From Paramacrobiotus metropolitanus (Eukaryota; Tardigrada; Eutardigrada; Parachela; Macrobiotidae), in assembly GCF_019649055.1 (NCBI RefSeq), contig NW_026570392.1, positions 62,001 to 126,000 on the forward strand: 64,000 nt of DNA, written 5' to 3'. The translations under genes were made by a program, and so were the position numbers. The notes under the pieces were generated by a model. It saw nothing but the letters and a program-made list of their open reading frames with translations, ran no database searches and had not been told where the DNA came from. Shown here in pieces: positions 1 through 14,200 of this stretch (position 1 is the first letter of the stretch; every line of letters begins with the position of its first letter).

Positions 1-3000
1 TTTATTAATAATATAATAAAACTAACATTTTAACTGTTATAGAAATAACGTAACAGTTTGAGAAGGTGCATTTTTTGGTGAGTGTTTTTTATTTTTTTTT
101 AAGTTCAAAATATTTGTATGCATTATTTTCGACACATTTCGGTTAGAATCTTTCCAGTTTACTTTTGCATGTTGGATCTTACTCAAGCACCACAAAAATA
201 TTCCAGGAAAAAATAAAATTATAATTGCTAGATAGCCATAATTGATTTGTGTACAATTCGCCGCCATACAGGCCGTGCAATTTATCCCCAAATGGTAAAT
301 ATAATTCCCGCTGGGCGTTGCCGTTGCCGTGTCTGGCTGACATTGGATTCATTAAACACGGGGGCATCCATTACACTGGGGGCATTCCATTGCCGGTCCT
401 AACTGGTGTAATTTTGTCAGTTTAAACGCAGCTCACCGGTGGGTCCATGCGCCTGTACTAGGCAGTAGGCACATTTTACGCCGCAATCACCGCGCCGACA
501 CCGCGTCCATTTCCAGTTTGGCACACACTGCGGCTTATCGGCCGGCATCCATCGCACAGATGGACAGTGTCGCCTGCGGCCGGCTGCAACGTCCGCGATG
601 CCATGATATCCGCCTGAAATTGCCTGCATCTCTCGCGTTTGCCGCTGCCAGTACGTTACGATGCTTATCGTTGCGCCATCATCATTATCCGCTGACCTTT
701 CCCGTCGCCTTATCCAGCCTGTAATTTTATTTTTTTTTTGCTTAAAATTGTATACAAATTGCAAATCTTTTAGAGTACGTTCTATAAATAAATAACGGAT
801 TAAAAACCGTATTATGAACACGTGAATAGCAAACATAAATATTCAAAAATAAATAAAAAAACATATAAAATATAATTTTAAAAAACTTTACAAATATAAA
901 AATTTAAAAAAATAAATAAATGACAAGAAATAATAATTATTAATAAAAAAATTGGATTGTACGAATATTACTTAGTTGTTTTTCAATAAATGATTTCTTC
1001 GTTGCCGCGGTGCCGAGTTATATTTTAATTTTCTAAACATATACATCTTCTTTCTGGAAGAAGTCTTCAAAAGATAATAATCTATCGGTAATTGTATTAT
1101 TCCGATAAAGGAGAAAACTCACGAAGCAGAAGCAAATCGTACAAGCGACTGAACAATGTTAGACAAAGCCCGGGGAATTCTTTAAAGCGTGGCCGCATTA
1201 AAATGCATTCGGTTATTTGTATGCATCGCAGACCCGCTCACCGAGCACCAACAATATCCTCCTCCCCTCCTATCTTTTCTCTCCGCAGTCAAACAGGAAA
1301 ACGAAGAAACACGACTGTCAGTCAGGCGACGATCATGTACAGTATACACGCATGTATATCAGGGTTAGTGCCTTACATGCTCATCAATATTCATCGACTT
1401 ATTAAATACAGCCTGTGAGCTGGAAGATTAATACAATCATCCCCGCTGCATTCAGCGTTGCGCCTGTCTGCACCGGGATAATGTACAAAAGGGGATAGGC
1501 ACGGAATATATATACACGCTGACATGCATCCATAAGCAGAAAGACACTGGCAGGAAACAACAGTGTAGCAAAAAGCAGAGTATGGGCGCTGGATGACGTG
1601 TGAGTGAGCGGCTTGAATGGGGCACGGCCAGCACGAAGACGACACCAGCGATCCATCATCCGTCGCTCGGCCAGTGCTTCACATTCGGCGCTTGTGTATG
1701 ACTGTACGGCTGATGCTGAACGGAAGAGACTTCGCGTCAGCCGCTGCGCTGCATGCATGCGCTGTCATGTGCGTCTGCTTTTCTTCAGTCGGCTTTTTCT
1801 GTCTTCGTGTGTTGGAAGAAAAGTTTGGCATTGAATCAACTTGAGGCTTGTCATTTGGATAACGTTTTTTGTACAGAATCATGTTGCTGGATGAGTGCTG
1901 CGGCAGATAAAGCAGAGTATGAAAAGCGTTCCCACGAAATACATTCTTGGGAACCAGTTTTCTCCAATCCGTGAAGGCTTTGATTTCATCGTATACCTCT
2001 TGTACATAATAATACATATTGATGTTATTAGCTTGGTTATCTTTTTTCTTAAATTCTTAATGCTATCATTTCGTTAATTTCCAAGATTAACGACGAACGA
2101 TTATTTTATTTCAATTTTATTTACGCTTTCTTAATTAATGTTTTGATCAAATCTTGAATTATTTAATACGCGTCCAAAATAACATTATTAAATTATTTTC
2201 TTCTCTCTAACTTCTTTCTGTTGCCTGAGAAACTCGATGTTCAATAAATCTTCCCCAGCCACGAAAAAAAGTGGAAATACTTTGATGATGAATTTATCAT
2301 GCCGCCGATTTTCTGTAATTATCGTTTTCAGCATGTAATACATATGTAATTAAAGATCTTATCGGATGTTGTACGCTGCGCTCGCTCCTTTTGTTTCCAC
2401 GATCTTCGATCGCGGAGATAATTCAGTGACTGTTTTGATTTAATAAGCAACATCCATTGTCCAGTATATCGGTTTACTTGCGTTGGCGGTTAGTTTCCGC
2501 TGGGTAATGAACAAAGAGCGAACACGCCGCTTCATTGGAATGCAGTCGCAGCGGGAGAAAGTCTTTCTCATGGGCCACGGTATCGGTGTGTGTGTAGGCG
2601 CCCCCTGCCGGGCATTGTGGTCCCGTCGGGGGGTCATGCACGGCCACAAAGCCCGGCAGCCGCACGCGGCCACGTGTGCTCATGTTACGGAATCGGGGGG
2701 CCGAAAGGCGACACCGTGTACATGCACTGGACACTGGGCATGCAACCGGCATGTCACAACAGTTTGATCCCGGTGCGCACAACTGGGATTGGTTACGCTT
2801 CAGTGCCGGCTATTTTCGGCCTGGTCATTTGTAATCTATTGCCTTATCAGCGTCGCTGTAACCGTAGATGGTTCAGTTTCCTTGTGTTTTCCTTGAGAAA
2901 AAGAAAGCCGGACTAGAAAACCAGACACTTCAGGTGCAATGTACGTTGCGCCACCAAGAGTTTCTCTGTTACCAATCAGTGCTATCGATTTGTGCGCATT

Positions 3001-4740
3001 AGATAACCGATTCTCTTACACACTGTTTGTTGATTTTATTAAGAAATTTTCGAGCCGCAAACCGACCGACTGATTGCAAAGGTGTTCTATATTTACATTG
3101 TATAAACAAATCACAGTTTACCGGTACATGTTATTAAGTTACAAAATAAATCGGGCAAAGATGAAAAACAAGAGAGAACTGACGATTTAATTGTACGAAT
3201 TCTGCTAATAGGTAGCAAAAGACGAAACAAATGTAAAAAATTCTGGGCAAAACCAGCCAGGAATCTAAAGGGAATAAACCCGGTGAGAACTATTACGAAG
3301 CACAGTATGTTTTCGGTTTATAATTATTTTACTGCCACCGCCGTGCGCTCGAACGTGTCCCCGTTTCCCGGCTGCCCCACGCGCTGCACTTCGCATATAT
3401 CGCAGAATGAGTGTGTGTGTTTGCGCAATCGCTGGGAGAGGAAATGGGACGCTTCGCGGGATGCCGGGTCGGGCGGTGTATGGCAGGCTCATCCATCTTC
3501 CTTACAAGGGCCATTGAAGTGCCAGTCGACACGGCAGGGCCCGGGCCACGACGATTGGGCAGATTGCTCGACAAACAACCTGCAACAACACAGCCATGAA
3601 TACAGCCCACCAGCAGCAGCACGCAGCAATTGCCGCACTTGCATTTGCCATTGTAGCCATTTATACAGCCACTTCCCGCTGATCGCTGGTGTTTTTCATT
3701 GGGGATTGTGTGAAGTGGCGCCGATCGGTGTCGGTTGGAAAAGGGTGCTCATGAATGGTTCTTAATAGTTTTTATTGAAGTCTGTTTTGTCAAAAGGTTA
3801 TAAAACGAAAATTCTGCTCGGTCATATTACGAAATTTGTTGGGCAAATAATCGTGTTCTACATTCGTTCGTGGAAAAGCGTAGCTGAATAGATATGCATG
3901 CTCTTAAGCATTACAAGCAGCAACCATATTTTAAAATTTTAGCGGCGCTGTAATTCCCACTTACTGGAATATTTTATGTATATCTTGTATATTCAGTATA
4001 CATATATTAAATATTATTTGTTATTTTATTTTTCTGTTGAATCTAATTACAATCTTTTTAAATTCCTTTTTGATTTTATCTTAATTAAAAGGCAAATGGG
4101 TTATTTTATCCATGTAAGCACTAATTTATCTTATAGAAATTACAAGCACGCAACTTACTCTTCTCTTTCATCTCATTAAAAATTACATTATGAAAATTTT
4201 GCTTCAGAGAAATTTACAAAAAATAAAATTTAGTTTCTAATCCCGCAAATTAAAATTTTCAATCTACAAACTTATTTTGCAATGAATAAATGAAAACCAA
4301 AGTTATTTACAAAACAAAGTAATTCAATATACAGATACATGTAGTTCGCAAATGGTAGCACAAATCTCTGAAATAATTGTCGCATAAAAATAATTCCACA
4401 CCGAAATAGTTTGGCCGTGGGAACAACATTGCCGGCCGTCGGTGTAAAGCGCGCAGCAAACAAACTTCACCAAACCAGCTTTCGCGCCGTGTTCTCTCCG
4501 CACTGCCCCAAGGACGCGCGCCCTCCCCCCGTACACACCATAATACACAGCGCTCACATTCAAATCCATCAAACAAACACGCACAGTGCAAACGTGCAGC
4601 TCAGCTTGATTCGTAAATTAAATATTATTTTAGTCAAAATATCCCCTCCACACAACCAGCGCGTCTCTCTCTCGCTCGTATCGCTGTCTCTCTGCCTCCC
4701 TCACAAACTGGGCCTTTGTTCGCGCCGGCAACTTTTGACA
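1..4740. other. Intergenic DNA upstream of labial, no gene recognised
   Basis: AT-rich, low-complexity DNA with scattered short open frames. None has a recognisable domain, a convincing start context or a paralogue in the window. GC-richer islands around 420-700, 1600-1800, 2480-2770 and 3340-3640 give longer open frames on both strands at once, which points to base composition rather than coding. I see no tRNA, rRNA or conserved microRNA hairpin here. Confidence 0.6.
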
Positions 4741-5256
4741 AGCCTTGAGAGCTGTCAAAACTACAAGCCGATGAAGGGGCGCGGCTTTAAATCCGCACAC
4801 CGACCAATCAGGACGCGGAGCGGCCGCTGACAGGGACGGAGGCGGAGCCAAGTCTACACAGCTGTCAGCAGGGCTGTACACGGCGCAATGGACGCTGCTT
4901 AGCGATGGTGATAAATTATATGCCAATCTACGGGACAGGCAACTTGTGATTTATTGCCTATCAGAAAAATGAATTATTGCTTTTTCTCTGTCGCGGTGTC
5001 TGTCTGCTCTCTCTCTATCCCGTCTTGTCTCTCCCGTCGTAACACACACAGCACATAACTTCACCCGTTTAGAAAACCCCGGTTTTCCTGAATAGCGGAA
5101 TAAAAATATTCCCCCTTTGTTTTTCCCATAATCCCTGGGTAATTTTGCTAAAGACAAGGCTGAGAACAAGGTGTGCAAGGAAGCGGGAACGAATGTGTGT
5201 ATGAGAGAGTGGATGCTTCGGCAGTTACAGTGTCGACGCGGGCCGCTATCGTGGCC
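4741..5256 (+). promoter_or_regulatory. Promoter-like region and 5' leader of labial
   Basis: The 500 bases before the first labial codon differ from the AT-rich DNA further out. There is a CCAAT box (CCAATCA, 4804-4810) between GC-rich blocks, and three copies of the Meis/Homothorax/TGIF-type core CTGTCA or its complement at 4752-4757, 4828-4833 and 4862-4867. Pyrimidine-rich CT tracts lie on both sides (about 4664-4700 and 4978-5035). No TATA box sits at a convincing distance. The transcription start cannot be fixed from sequence; an ATG at 5201 would open a frame overlapping the labial start if it lies in the leader. Confidence 0.4.
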
Positions 5257-5268
5257 ATGGCAGCTTGA
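5257..5268 (+). other. Three-codon upstream ORF overlapping the labial start
   Basis: ATG GCA GCT TGA sits directly before the labial start, and the last base of its stop is the first base of the labial ATG (TGATG). The upstream ATG has a strong context (GCCATGG), while the main ATG at 5268 has T at -3 and a second in-frame ATG follows at 5271. If the leader includes it, this arrangement would favour termination-reinitiation control. The sequence shows the overlap; the regulatory role is inference. Confidence 0.45.
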
Positions 5269-8200
5269 TGATGATAGATGCGAAATTAATGATGATGATG
5301 GCAGCAACTAATAATCTGACTAGTCCGTCACTGAGCACCACGACCAGTGCGGCAGTACAGTCTTCCTCGTCTAGTCCTCTTGGACTCTATGCTCCCCATA
5401 CGCCGAGCTTTAACAAAATAGATGCGGATTTATCATCACCACCACCATCGCAATCGCAATGTACGGTACCTTTTTACACGGTCACGCCGACCTCGGTCCT
5501 CCATCATCTTCCGCCATCCGGGATCGTCTTCCCTGACAGCCAGCAGTCGGCCGGTCCACACTGTACCCACATTGATAACGGTAAGGATTTATGGATTATC
5601 CATCACTAATTTAAATCTATTAATCATTAAAATTAAATGCCGATAAGCGGCGAAAAAGTTTTTTATAATCGATGCTGCTGTGAGCGGTTAGTGATTTTGA
5701 CATGAGAACGGTGAAGAACACCTGCCTCGTAGCGATGTCGCATCGACGCGGTACAGTTTGGTCTTGACATTTTTGTGGCTGGCTGGTTTGACGCGCAGGA
5801 ATGCGTCGTGTCAGAAATTTTTGTGTGGTGGAAAAACCTAGTCTGAAGCTGCTTTTGGTTGGCCTAAATTTGCCGATATATGTCGCTGATGGATAATTAT
5901 ACTCGAGATTTTGGTCATTACATAACATGTTAGTTTATACTACAGCGTTTTTCGACGCACGCGTTTACGTAATAATTTTCGTTAAGCAATTAGCTGACTT
6001 GAATTAAAATACATATTGCGAGTATTGTACGTGACGTGATCACGTAAAATATTCATTTCGATTCGCAATTTTATGTAATCTGTCAGGCCTGCAATGTACA
6101 ATACATACGTAGTGAGCGAGTAAGAGCTGTACAATGTTGATTCATCTGTCGATTTTACTGGGGAAATCATTGCGCATTAAACTGAATTTTAAAAAATTCT
6201 TTAAAATATCAATGGTAGGCACTAGGATCATTGTTTGGTGAAAAAATATTTGATATTTTTCCACATTGTGTGGACCGTCCGCTGGTGACCTCGGCAGAAT
6301 TTGACATGGTATGCACAACACACACCGCGGCATTCGGCACACCACTGCCAAAGGCCGGCCGCATTTGATGCAGCGCATACGCCAATTAATTCCTAACAAA
6401 CTCATCAAACATGAGACTGTTTGTGTAAGGTCTCCTTCAAAACCCGACGCGCATGCATAATGAATTATTCATCGCACTGTAAAATCCAGCCATCGCATCA
6501 TACGAAGCTGTGTAACACGCTGGCATGTAAACGGAAACGGAGAGTTGTTGCCGGTAATTTCCTTTTCATTCCGCGCCATTAATTCCGCGTGTAACAGCAG
6601 CAACATATCCCGTACTTGAGCGTCTAATAACGCGCGCCACGATTTACGACACATTATCAATCCCATTGACAGAAGAGTTGATGGGCTAATTAACGGCCGT
6701 TGTATTTAAACGGCTAACAAATCGCCGGTTGATTAGGTGAACAGTCCATAAAAAGTGTGTTAATGATTTAGTTGGTGAGTAATCAATAAAAAGGAGTTGT
6801 CTTCATTTAGCCAGGGGATCATAAATATTCCAGCTGGAGCTGTAATGAAGTGAGCGCGAGACAGAGAGACAGGGTGACTACTTGACCGGTCGTTGAGGCG
6901 CCGTAATCCCACTTGGCGGGTGTAATGCGATACAGCGGCGGCCGTGCGCCGCACTGCCCACCACGCGGACATTGCTAGCGTTTGGATACAACCACGCGGG
7001 AATGGTTAATAATTAATTTGCTGCTTAGATTGTAAGGGGAGACGGGATTAGGAGATTTCTGTATCGTCTGCATTTCTGTATGTTGGTTGAATGTCGGTGT
7101 AGATTGTCCCATCCATCATTATTAGTTTGCAACCGCTTTTCATCTAGTTTGTGTTAATCATGCTATTTATCTGTTATTGATCGCTCCCGATATCCTCAAC
7201 ACTGCACGTAGGTTGTAAGTTACATGTGTTGCACATAATGTAGCTAATAATATGTAACACAGATTTTCTAAAGATTAGTTTAAAAATTAAATATTTTTAC
7301 AAACACATTTTAATCAAATAACTCATTTATGGTTAATTTGAATTCAGTGAATTGTCAAATTCATAATCAAATGAAGAAAATTGTTCAGCTAAACAGAGTG
7401 ATTTCGTTACATAATTTCTCTAAGTGAAGCGGCTTGCCTGTTTTTGGCATGCTAATTATTCATCGCGTTCCAGTTATTAAGATTTTAATTAGTGTTAGAC
7501 AACTGAATACTGCCATAAATTTTATTTCTGCAAGGTTTTGAAGGAAATCGTTTAGGTTGAGTGCCTTCATTCTGATCATTCAACACACTGTAATATTACA
7601 GCGGCAACGTGTTCGTTTTTAATGCTCGTGAACGTCAAAATTTTAAATCGGTTGCGCCGCTGGCAGCTGGTGCTCCAACCGAGCCAACGAAACAGATAAC
7701 ACACAAACTGAGTATAATACTCTGTTTGTGTACTTCAGTATGCGAACACCGACGATCATCAGTCTGTGTTGTTAGTGAGCCGATCAATCCAGTCCCCCGG
7801 TAAACTAGCGACAAGTAACATTCTCCAACGCTAATGGACTGCCTAAGTAGCCGCGGCGCATTAATTGAACAATTCCGTGTCGGAACCGATAGAAACGATA
7901 TATGCGTTACAAGTACTACGCTGTGTTAGTGCCAGTGATAGATGGCTGTATTTGTTAACGGTGGCATTGTCCATGCTGACGACAGATCGGCAAACATGGC
8001 CAATTAGTGGAGAACTAACTGTATGTAGATCACTGGGTGATGGGGTGTATTTGTCTGTCGTCAATAAATGAGCACTGAAGGAATTATTTAGATTGGCCCG
8101 CTTCTCGGGTAATGCGCGCGGTGAATTATGGCTGGTTGTCGCTAATGATGCTGTCATATAAAGCAAGATATGGCAATTAGTATGATTGTCACATTAACGA

Positions 8201-11200
8201 CATGAAAGAAAAATCGTTGAATTCCCTAATGACCTTTACACAGCGGTTCAAAAAATAGTTACTACAATACAACTTAAAAATTACAAACTAATTTAAAAAA
8301 TAAATCTTTTAGACTACCAGAACGAAATTATGATTTAAAGACAGTATATTACGAGTAAGGTAAATCTGTGTGCTCTCCGGCAAACGCGGCGCAGAATGTT
8401 TGGACTGTGTACCCCGATTCTCCGGGCTCTTAGAATTTAGCTGTGCGCCCGGAAAATAATGTGATTTCTAAGCGCCTCGATCAACGACCATTTGTGCGCC
8501 ACGTTAAAATAAATTTAATTTTAATTGTGAAGTGTGCCGTGATATCTAACAGTAACCGGTACCTAAACTGTTAAGTAAACGCGCTAATCTTGTTGTGAGT
8601 TGTTGTAAAACATACGCTGGCAGGCCTTGATGAATGCCGCCGTTTAACCACCGATAATCCCCCGTTGATGACCCTGTACAGGTTACCCCGCCCCGGCCCC
8701 GCCCTACAGCAGTCCCCCCTTCGACAGTAAGGATCTGCCGGTCCTCACCAAGCGCAACACCACCTCACCGCCGCCCGCCACCTACACCGGCACCAGCGGT
8801 TTCCATCCGGCCGTCAATGGCCGGCCCACCGCCGCGGGCCAACCGAAGACGGCCGCTAAGGTGAAGCAGCAAGCAGCCGGCAAAGCCGTCCCGCATAGCC
8901 GGTATCAGTGCGATGAGAACAACAGCAGCAACAGTATAGTGTGCAATCAATCGGCCGTGCAACAGCAACAGCAGCAGCAGGCGGGTAACTATACGGATTT
9001 ACTGCCTCCCCCCTCGCACGCCTATTACAGTCCCCCCGAGTCAGCCTATCTCCCGGTTGCGTCGATGCCCTATTATTCCTGTCAGGCTGCCGGCACTACT
9101 CCTGATTTTCCTTCTCCACCCCTAGGGGCGCCCCATAACACCGCGTGGAGTTATGAGCTGCTGCCGGACGGTGGCGGACACACCGGGAATATGATCTATC
9201 CCTACGCGGATAACAACGTCCCATTCCAGGTACGATTCGGAATACGCACGCTAAATATATATTATAATACCGTACGTAATGCTAGTATATATGATACCGA
9301 ATGTAACGCGTAAGTAACTAAAGCGTTACTTGATGTAATATTCATTCAACAAAATTTATATGAAAATTAATTATGTATTTATATAATTATCTATTCTAGA
9401 ATTCACTTCTCAGTTACTGTCCTCTAACTATGTGATCATATATCTGGTAAACACCTTTTTCAAGTTTTAAATTTTTGCGATAGCCACGTAGAAAGGTTTT
9501 AAATTGCCGAAAACTATGCGAAATATTGTGTACATAACCTTGAATTTTGCCTGAATTTTTACTTTTCTCTCAAGTGCAACGTCAAGCCCCTAAAGCTCGA
9601 GAAATTTACAAGTGTCGGCTGACCTTCAGCGATAATTTCCTTGCTACATAGATACTGTGGCTTGTAACTTATTCGAAATAATGTATTCTAAGTTTTATTC
9701 TAATTCTGCTATCGAAAAGCATACGTCTGGAAAAACGCATACGATGGGAGTAATTCATATTGATATTTTTTGTACGAGTAGCTTGATCTAGTTAATTGAA
9801 TGCCAAAATTACTGCACTTGTAGATGGATTCGATGTATCCAACCATAACAGTCACTCTGTGACATTACAATCTCCAGTAACTATTTCTTAAAAAGTCGCT
9901 TCGATGTTTGCAAAATTTCCGTGCTTCGAAATATTCCTATTGGATTTTGATTTGGTAATTACACGTTATCGCTGGTAGATCGATCATATTTAGCAAATGC
10001 CTCATGGTTTCCGCTCATAATAATGAGTAGGTTGCACTGCAAGGTAACGTTAACTGCCGGTCATAAATAAGCACATCCACAGTTCGCGTATATCGTTGAA
10101 TGGCGCTGTTTACACAGTACAGGAACATATTTCGCTACTTCTAGACATCTATTAAGTTTGCATCCGACGTTATGTTCATTTGCTGTATGCGTTATTTATT
10201 GCCGGTATTTGTCTAATAAAAATGCAAGCATCGTAGCGCATTTAAGCGCACAAAAATATAAGGTCAGGCACAAATCATTTTCTGTATTTGAGTAAATATA
10301 TCATAGTTTACATATTATGTGTCATTTCAATATCTATCACTATCTAAGCATTTTCTGGAATTTATGGTTAGTAATTTAAAAGCTTAAAAAAATCCTTTCT
10401 AAATAATGCGCATGCAAAAACAGAAAAGTTTGGTCAGTACATGTAATTTTTCCATCGGCCTGATGGAAAGGGTTAAAAATTCGGCAATCCTATTTTGTAG
10501 CGATAATTTTATAATATCAGTACAAACGTACAATATATTGTTTTCATAAGTGCACACGATATAATGTAGTTCGTGGGACTATAACGAAAGCCTCCAAGTT
10601 AGCTCCTGGTCCAGATCTGCAATACCTTAATTAGCAATTCCTTGTTGTTCGACAGCATTACGCTTAGCTTTCCCGCTAAACTATTATTACCACGCTATCT
10701 CTCGTAACGTTCCGTTACTTAAGAAGGATGAAATTTTGAGGGTATTTTGCGAATTCAGGGCAACGACTACCCGGCACACCACGCCGCCCAACCGCCCCCG
10801 GTACGCCACTACCCGCACACCCAGCCCCTGGCCTACCCCTTCACGAACCCTCCCCTGCCGCATCCCCACCATCCCAAATACCATGACCCTTATCTCCACC
10901 ACACCAACGCCCCGACGGCGGCCAACGTCGTCTATTCCACCAACACCGCCTCCAATACTCCCGAGCGATCTCGCACTTATCAGTATATGTACGACGTCGG
11001 CGCCGTCCCGCCGGTGCTGTACGGCAAGCACAGTCCGGAGCTGGAGATGGGCGGGTACGAGGACGGCGGGGGCACCGAGCCGGTGGACTACAGTCAGCTG
11101 CAGTCCATGCAGCAAGCCCCGCCTCCGCAGCAGCAACAACAGCAGCAGTTGTCGCCGCATAATCAGCCGACGAAAAAGGCCCCGACCTACAAATGGATGC

Positions 11201-14200
11201 AGGTCAAACGCGGCGCAACCAAAGGTAAGAAGCCGAGAGACGGAGTAGAGTGTGCTTTTCGATGCTTATCTGAGTAGTTCAACGGAATTTCATGTAGCGA
11301 AGTATATCGGCCGGTGTGTTGTGTGATGGGGAGAGCAATTAGCAACGCGTATTAAAGTGTCGTTAAATTGTCATTAGGTGCGATAAGCGGCTGTTTTCAT
11401 GACCTTCTGCTGATACAACAGCCGGTTTTTTCTTAGACCAAAACATTAGAAATGCACCGTTTTTTTCGACAGAAGTTTTTTCGGCTGCGTGACCTTTCCG
11501 ACATCGTACGGAACTTTCTAAAAATAATTAGCAAAAAATAATGAAAAAGTTACTGACATGCATTTTACATATTTGGTAAACCGGTTGGCGTGGTTTTTTC
11601 ACGGTTTGGAGAAAATCCTGCTAACCATAAGTATACCTCGAAACACAGAGATTTTGTATTCATAAAATTACAGTCTAACCATTATGAAGCTTAAAAACGA
11701 TGCTTCGTAAAAAATTTATTTGCATTTTGATGGTAATATTTTTGTCATAGTCCGGTGCAATAACAGTTGCTGCAGCGTTATGCGGGTGATCAATAAGTTG
11801 TTTCTCCGCTTTCGACATTGGATACATATGCCATTTTGTGTGTTTAAATTGTATATCTGTGTGGTGAGAAACGGTCGATGGTGTTGGAATGCCGAGGCGA
11901 ATGATTAATGGCCCATCAGAACAGTAGCACAGCAGGAAATAACATTAAGTGGCCCTTAAGCTAAACAAATACGGCCAATGTGACATTCTTTTCCCAAAGA
12001 CATCAGCTGCAGCGCCAATCGACGTTTTCACTGGCAATTCTCTCTCTACTCGTAGAGTAGCGAGAGGCAGTTAGACAGCACGCACACTGTTTTTCCTGTC
12101 CATTTCAGCGTTTTCGTCATCTGTACAGCCAGCAAAATCAATTAACCGGCACATAAAATGTCCTAAAGCACGTTTACGAGTACCGTCAACAACACACCGT
12201 AGCTACTAAGAAAAATATGGATATTGACTGAAAATAATTACTTGCGAATAAATAACCGATTTTTCATGGATGACAATTTAACGACTAACTGCTGTATCTT
12301 CTTTAAATTGTTTTAATAAATGTCATGAATTACATTATTTACATATTAAATTGTTAACGTGATTGATGGGGGAACATGCTGTAAAAGACACTATTATTCT
12401 GATCAAGTTATCTTTGATTTATTTTCACAGTAACTTAGTTAATGCGTACTTGACTTTACATGCCTGAAGCCCGCATTAGGTTCGGTCTTATAATCGTCCA
12501 TATTTCAATCGTCTTGTGATTGCCAAAGATCAAATAATTACGATTAGAAATGTTAAAATTTTTTAAGGATTCAGAATGATCTGCGCTTGAGCTAATTCAG
12601 TTAATAAAGCTTGGTACCTCGTAATAAAGTACTGAGCCAGTTGTCATAATAGTTACTACAGATAGTTGCTAACAAATTGAAACTATACTGGCAGTGAAAA
12701 ATGCGACATTCTGATTTTTATCCTTTAATGTACATATATATACAAACAGATACAATAATTTGTTTCTTAGTTGTTTTCTATCTACTCTGTACAGCACACT
12801 TCTCCATTTTAATGGAGCCCTTGGTGACCTTTCATATAAAAGAAGTAATTCCCGAGATTTTCACTAACTTATGCTTGTTGTTTTGTTGCCCACTCTAGTG
12901 GCCGGTTACCCGGGCGGTGGCGGCGGAAATGGCCTGGGCAGTATTAAAGGAAACGGCGCCATTAAGGCCGGCGAGCTGAAGCAGGAAGTGGGCGCCCTGC
13001 AGCACAGTCCCGTCGTAGCCCTGCCGCCGGATGCCGGCGTCCCGCCCCCGGCCGGCATGCCCATTAACAAGAACATCCAGATCCTGTCTAACGGCACCGG
13101 AAGGACCAATTTCACCATCAAACAGCTAACGGAGCTGGAGAAAGAGTTCCAGTACAACAAGTATCTCACGCGTGCCAAACGCATCGAGATCGCTAACCAG
13201 CTCGGATTAAACGAGACCCAAGTCAAGATATGGTAAGAACTCTAGCACTGTAAGACGTAATCCTGAGAACGCCGCAGCGCCACCATTAAACGCCCCATTT
13301 ACTCTTGACTTGCAGAAACTAACCTAAAAAAGAGCAGTTTATTCGTTTTATTTTGGAACATTTTGACATTTTAACGATACATCCAGGCATTTATTCAAAA
13401 AAAAGTTTTTCTACATTAAAATCCTAATTATTAAAACTGTCAATCTGCCAAAATAATTAACAAATAAATAGTAAACAGGTAAGCTTAGAAAGCTCCTTTC
13501 TGCAATACGAATAACTTTTTCAGAAGGTTTCCTACGTTAAAATTTTATTAGATTAAACTTTTACACACTAATATAGTTGTCAAAACAAACACCAATAACT
13601 TTCGATAAGTAAATACATTTTTCGTTCATTCTAATAAATAGTAATTCTAAAAAATTAAATTAAAATAACCTTTATTAATTTTTAAGGGCATAAAAATGAG
13701 TAAAAACTGAAGTAACCATTCGAATATTGGATTTATTTATATTATGCCCATTCGTTGCTGCGTACGAGCACAATATTGTCAGCAGTTAATCGCTGACTCA
13801 TAACTTCATTAAGCGACGAGCAGCATAAATCTGATGGAAACCGATATCAAAACGAGTTTACAATATTCTCTACCACCCATGCACTCATTCATAAATCCAT
13901 GTCGCACTCTCATTATAAAATCACCAGCACGCTTTTATATTCCATTCATCTTGTGTGGCGAGACCGTTTGTACATCTTGATAAAACCCAGAATCCGGAAA
14001 TCTTATATAAACAACATATATCATTCTCTACGGAATATCGCAAGAAATCTAAACCTTATCGAACCGAATTGTAAACGAGATTTATCATTCGTATATCGAC
14101 TACTGCAATAAATTTCAACAAGTCGCACTGTGTTCTAACGGAGTGTATCGTAACAGGTTCCAGAACCGGCGTATGAAGCAGAAGAAACGTCAGAAGGAGG

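Noticed and set aside
417-836. 139-codon open frame on the - strand
   Set aside because: Arg/Cys-rich composition, overlapping open frames on the other strand in a GC-rich island, and no recognisable domain.
3283-3765. 160-codon open frame on the + strand
   Set aside because: No domain, no paralogue and open frames on the opposite strand; explained by composition.
10687-11160. 157-codon - strand frame rich in Leu, Arg, Val and Gly
   Set aside because: It is the antisense of labial exon 3 (poly-Q and His/Pro codons read backwards).
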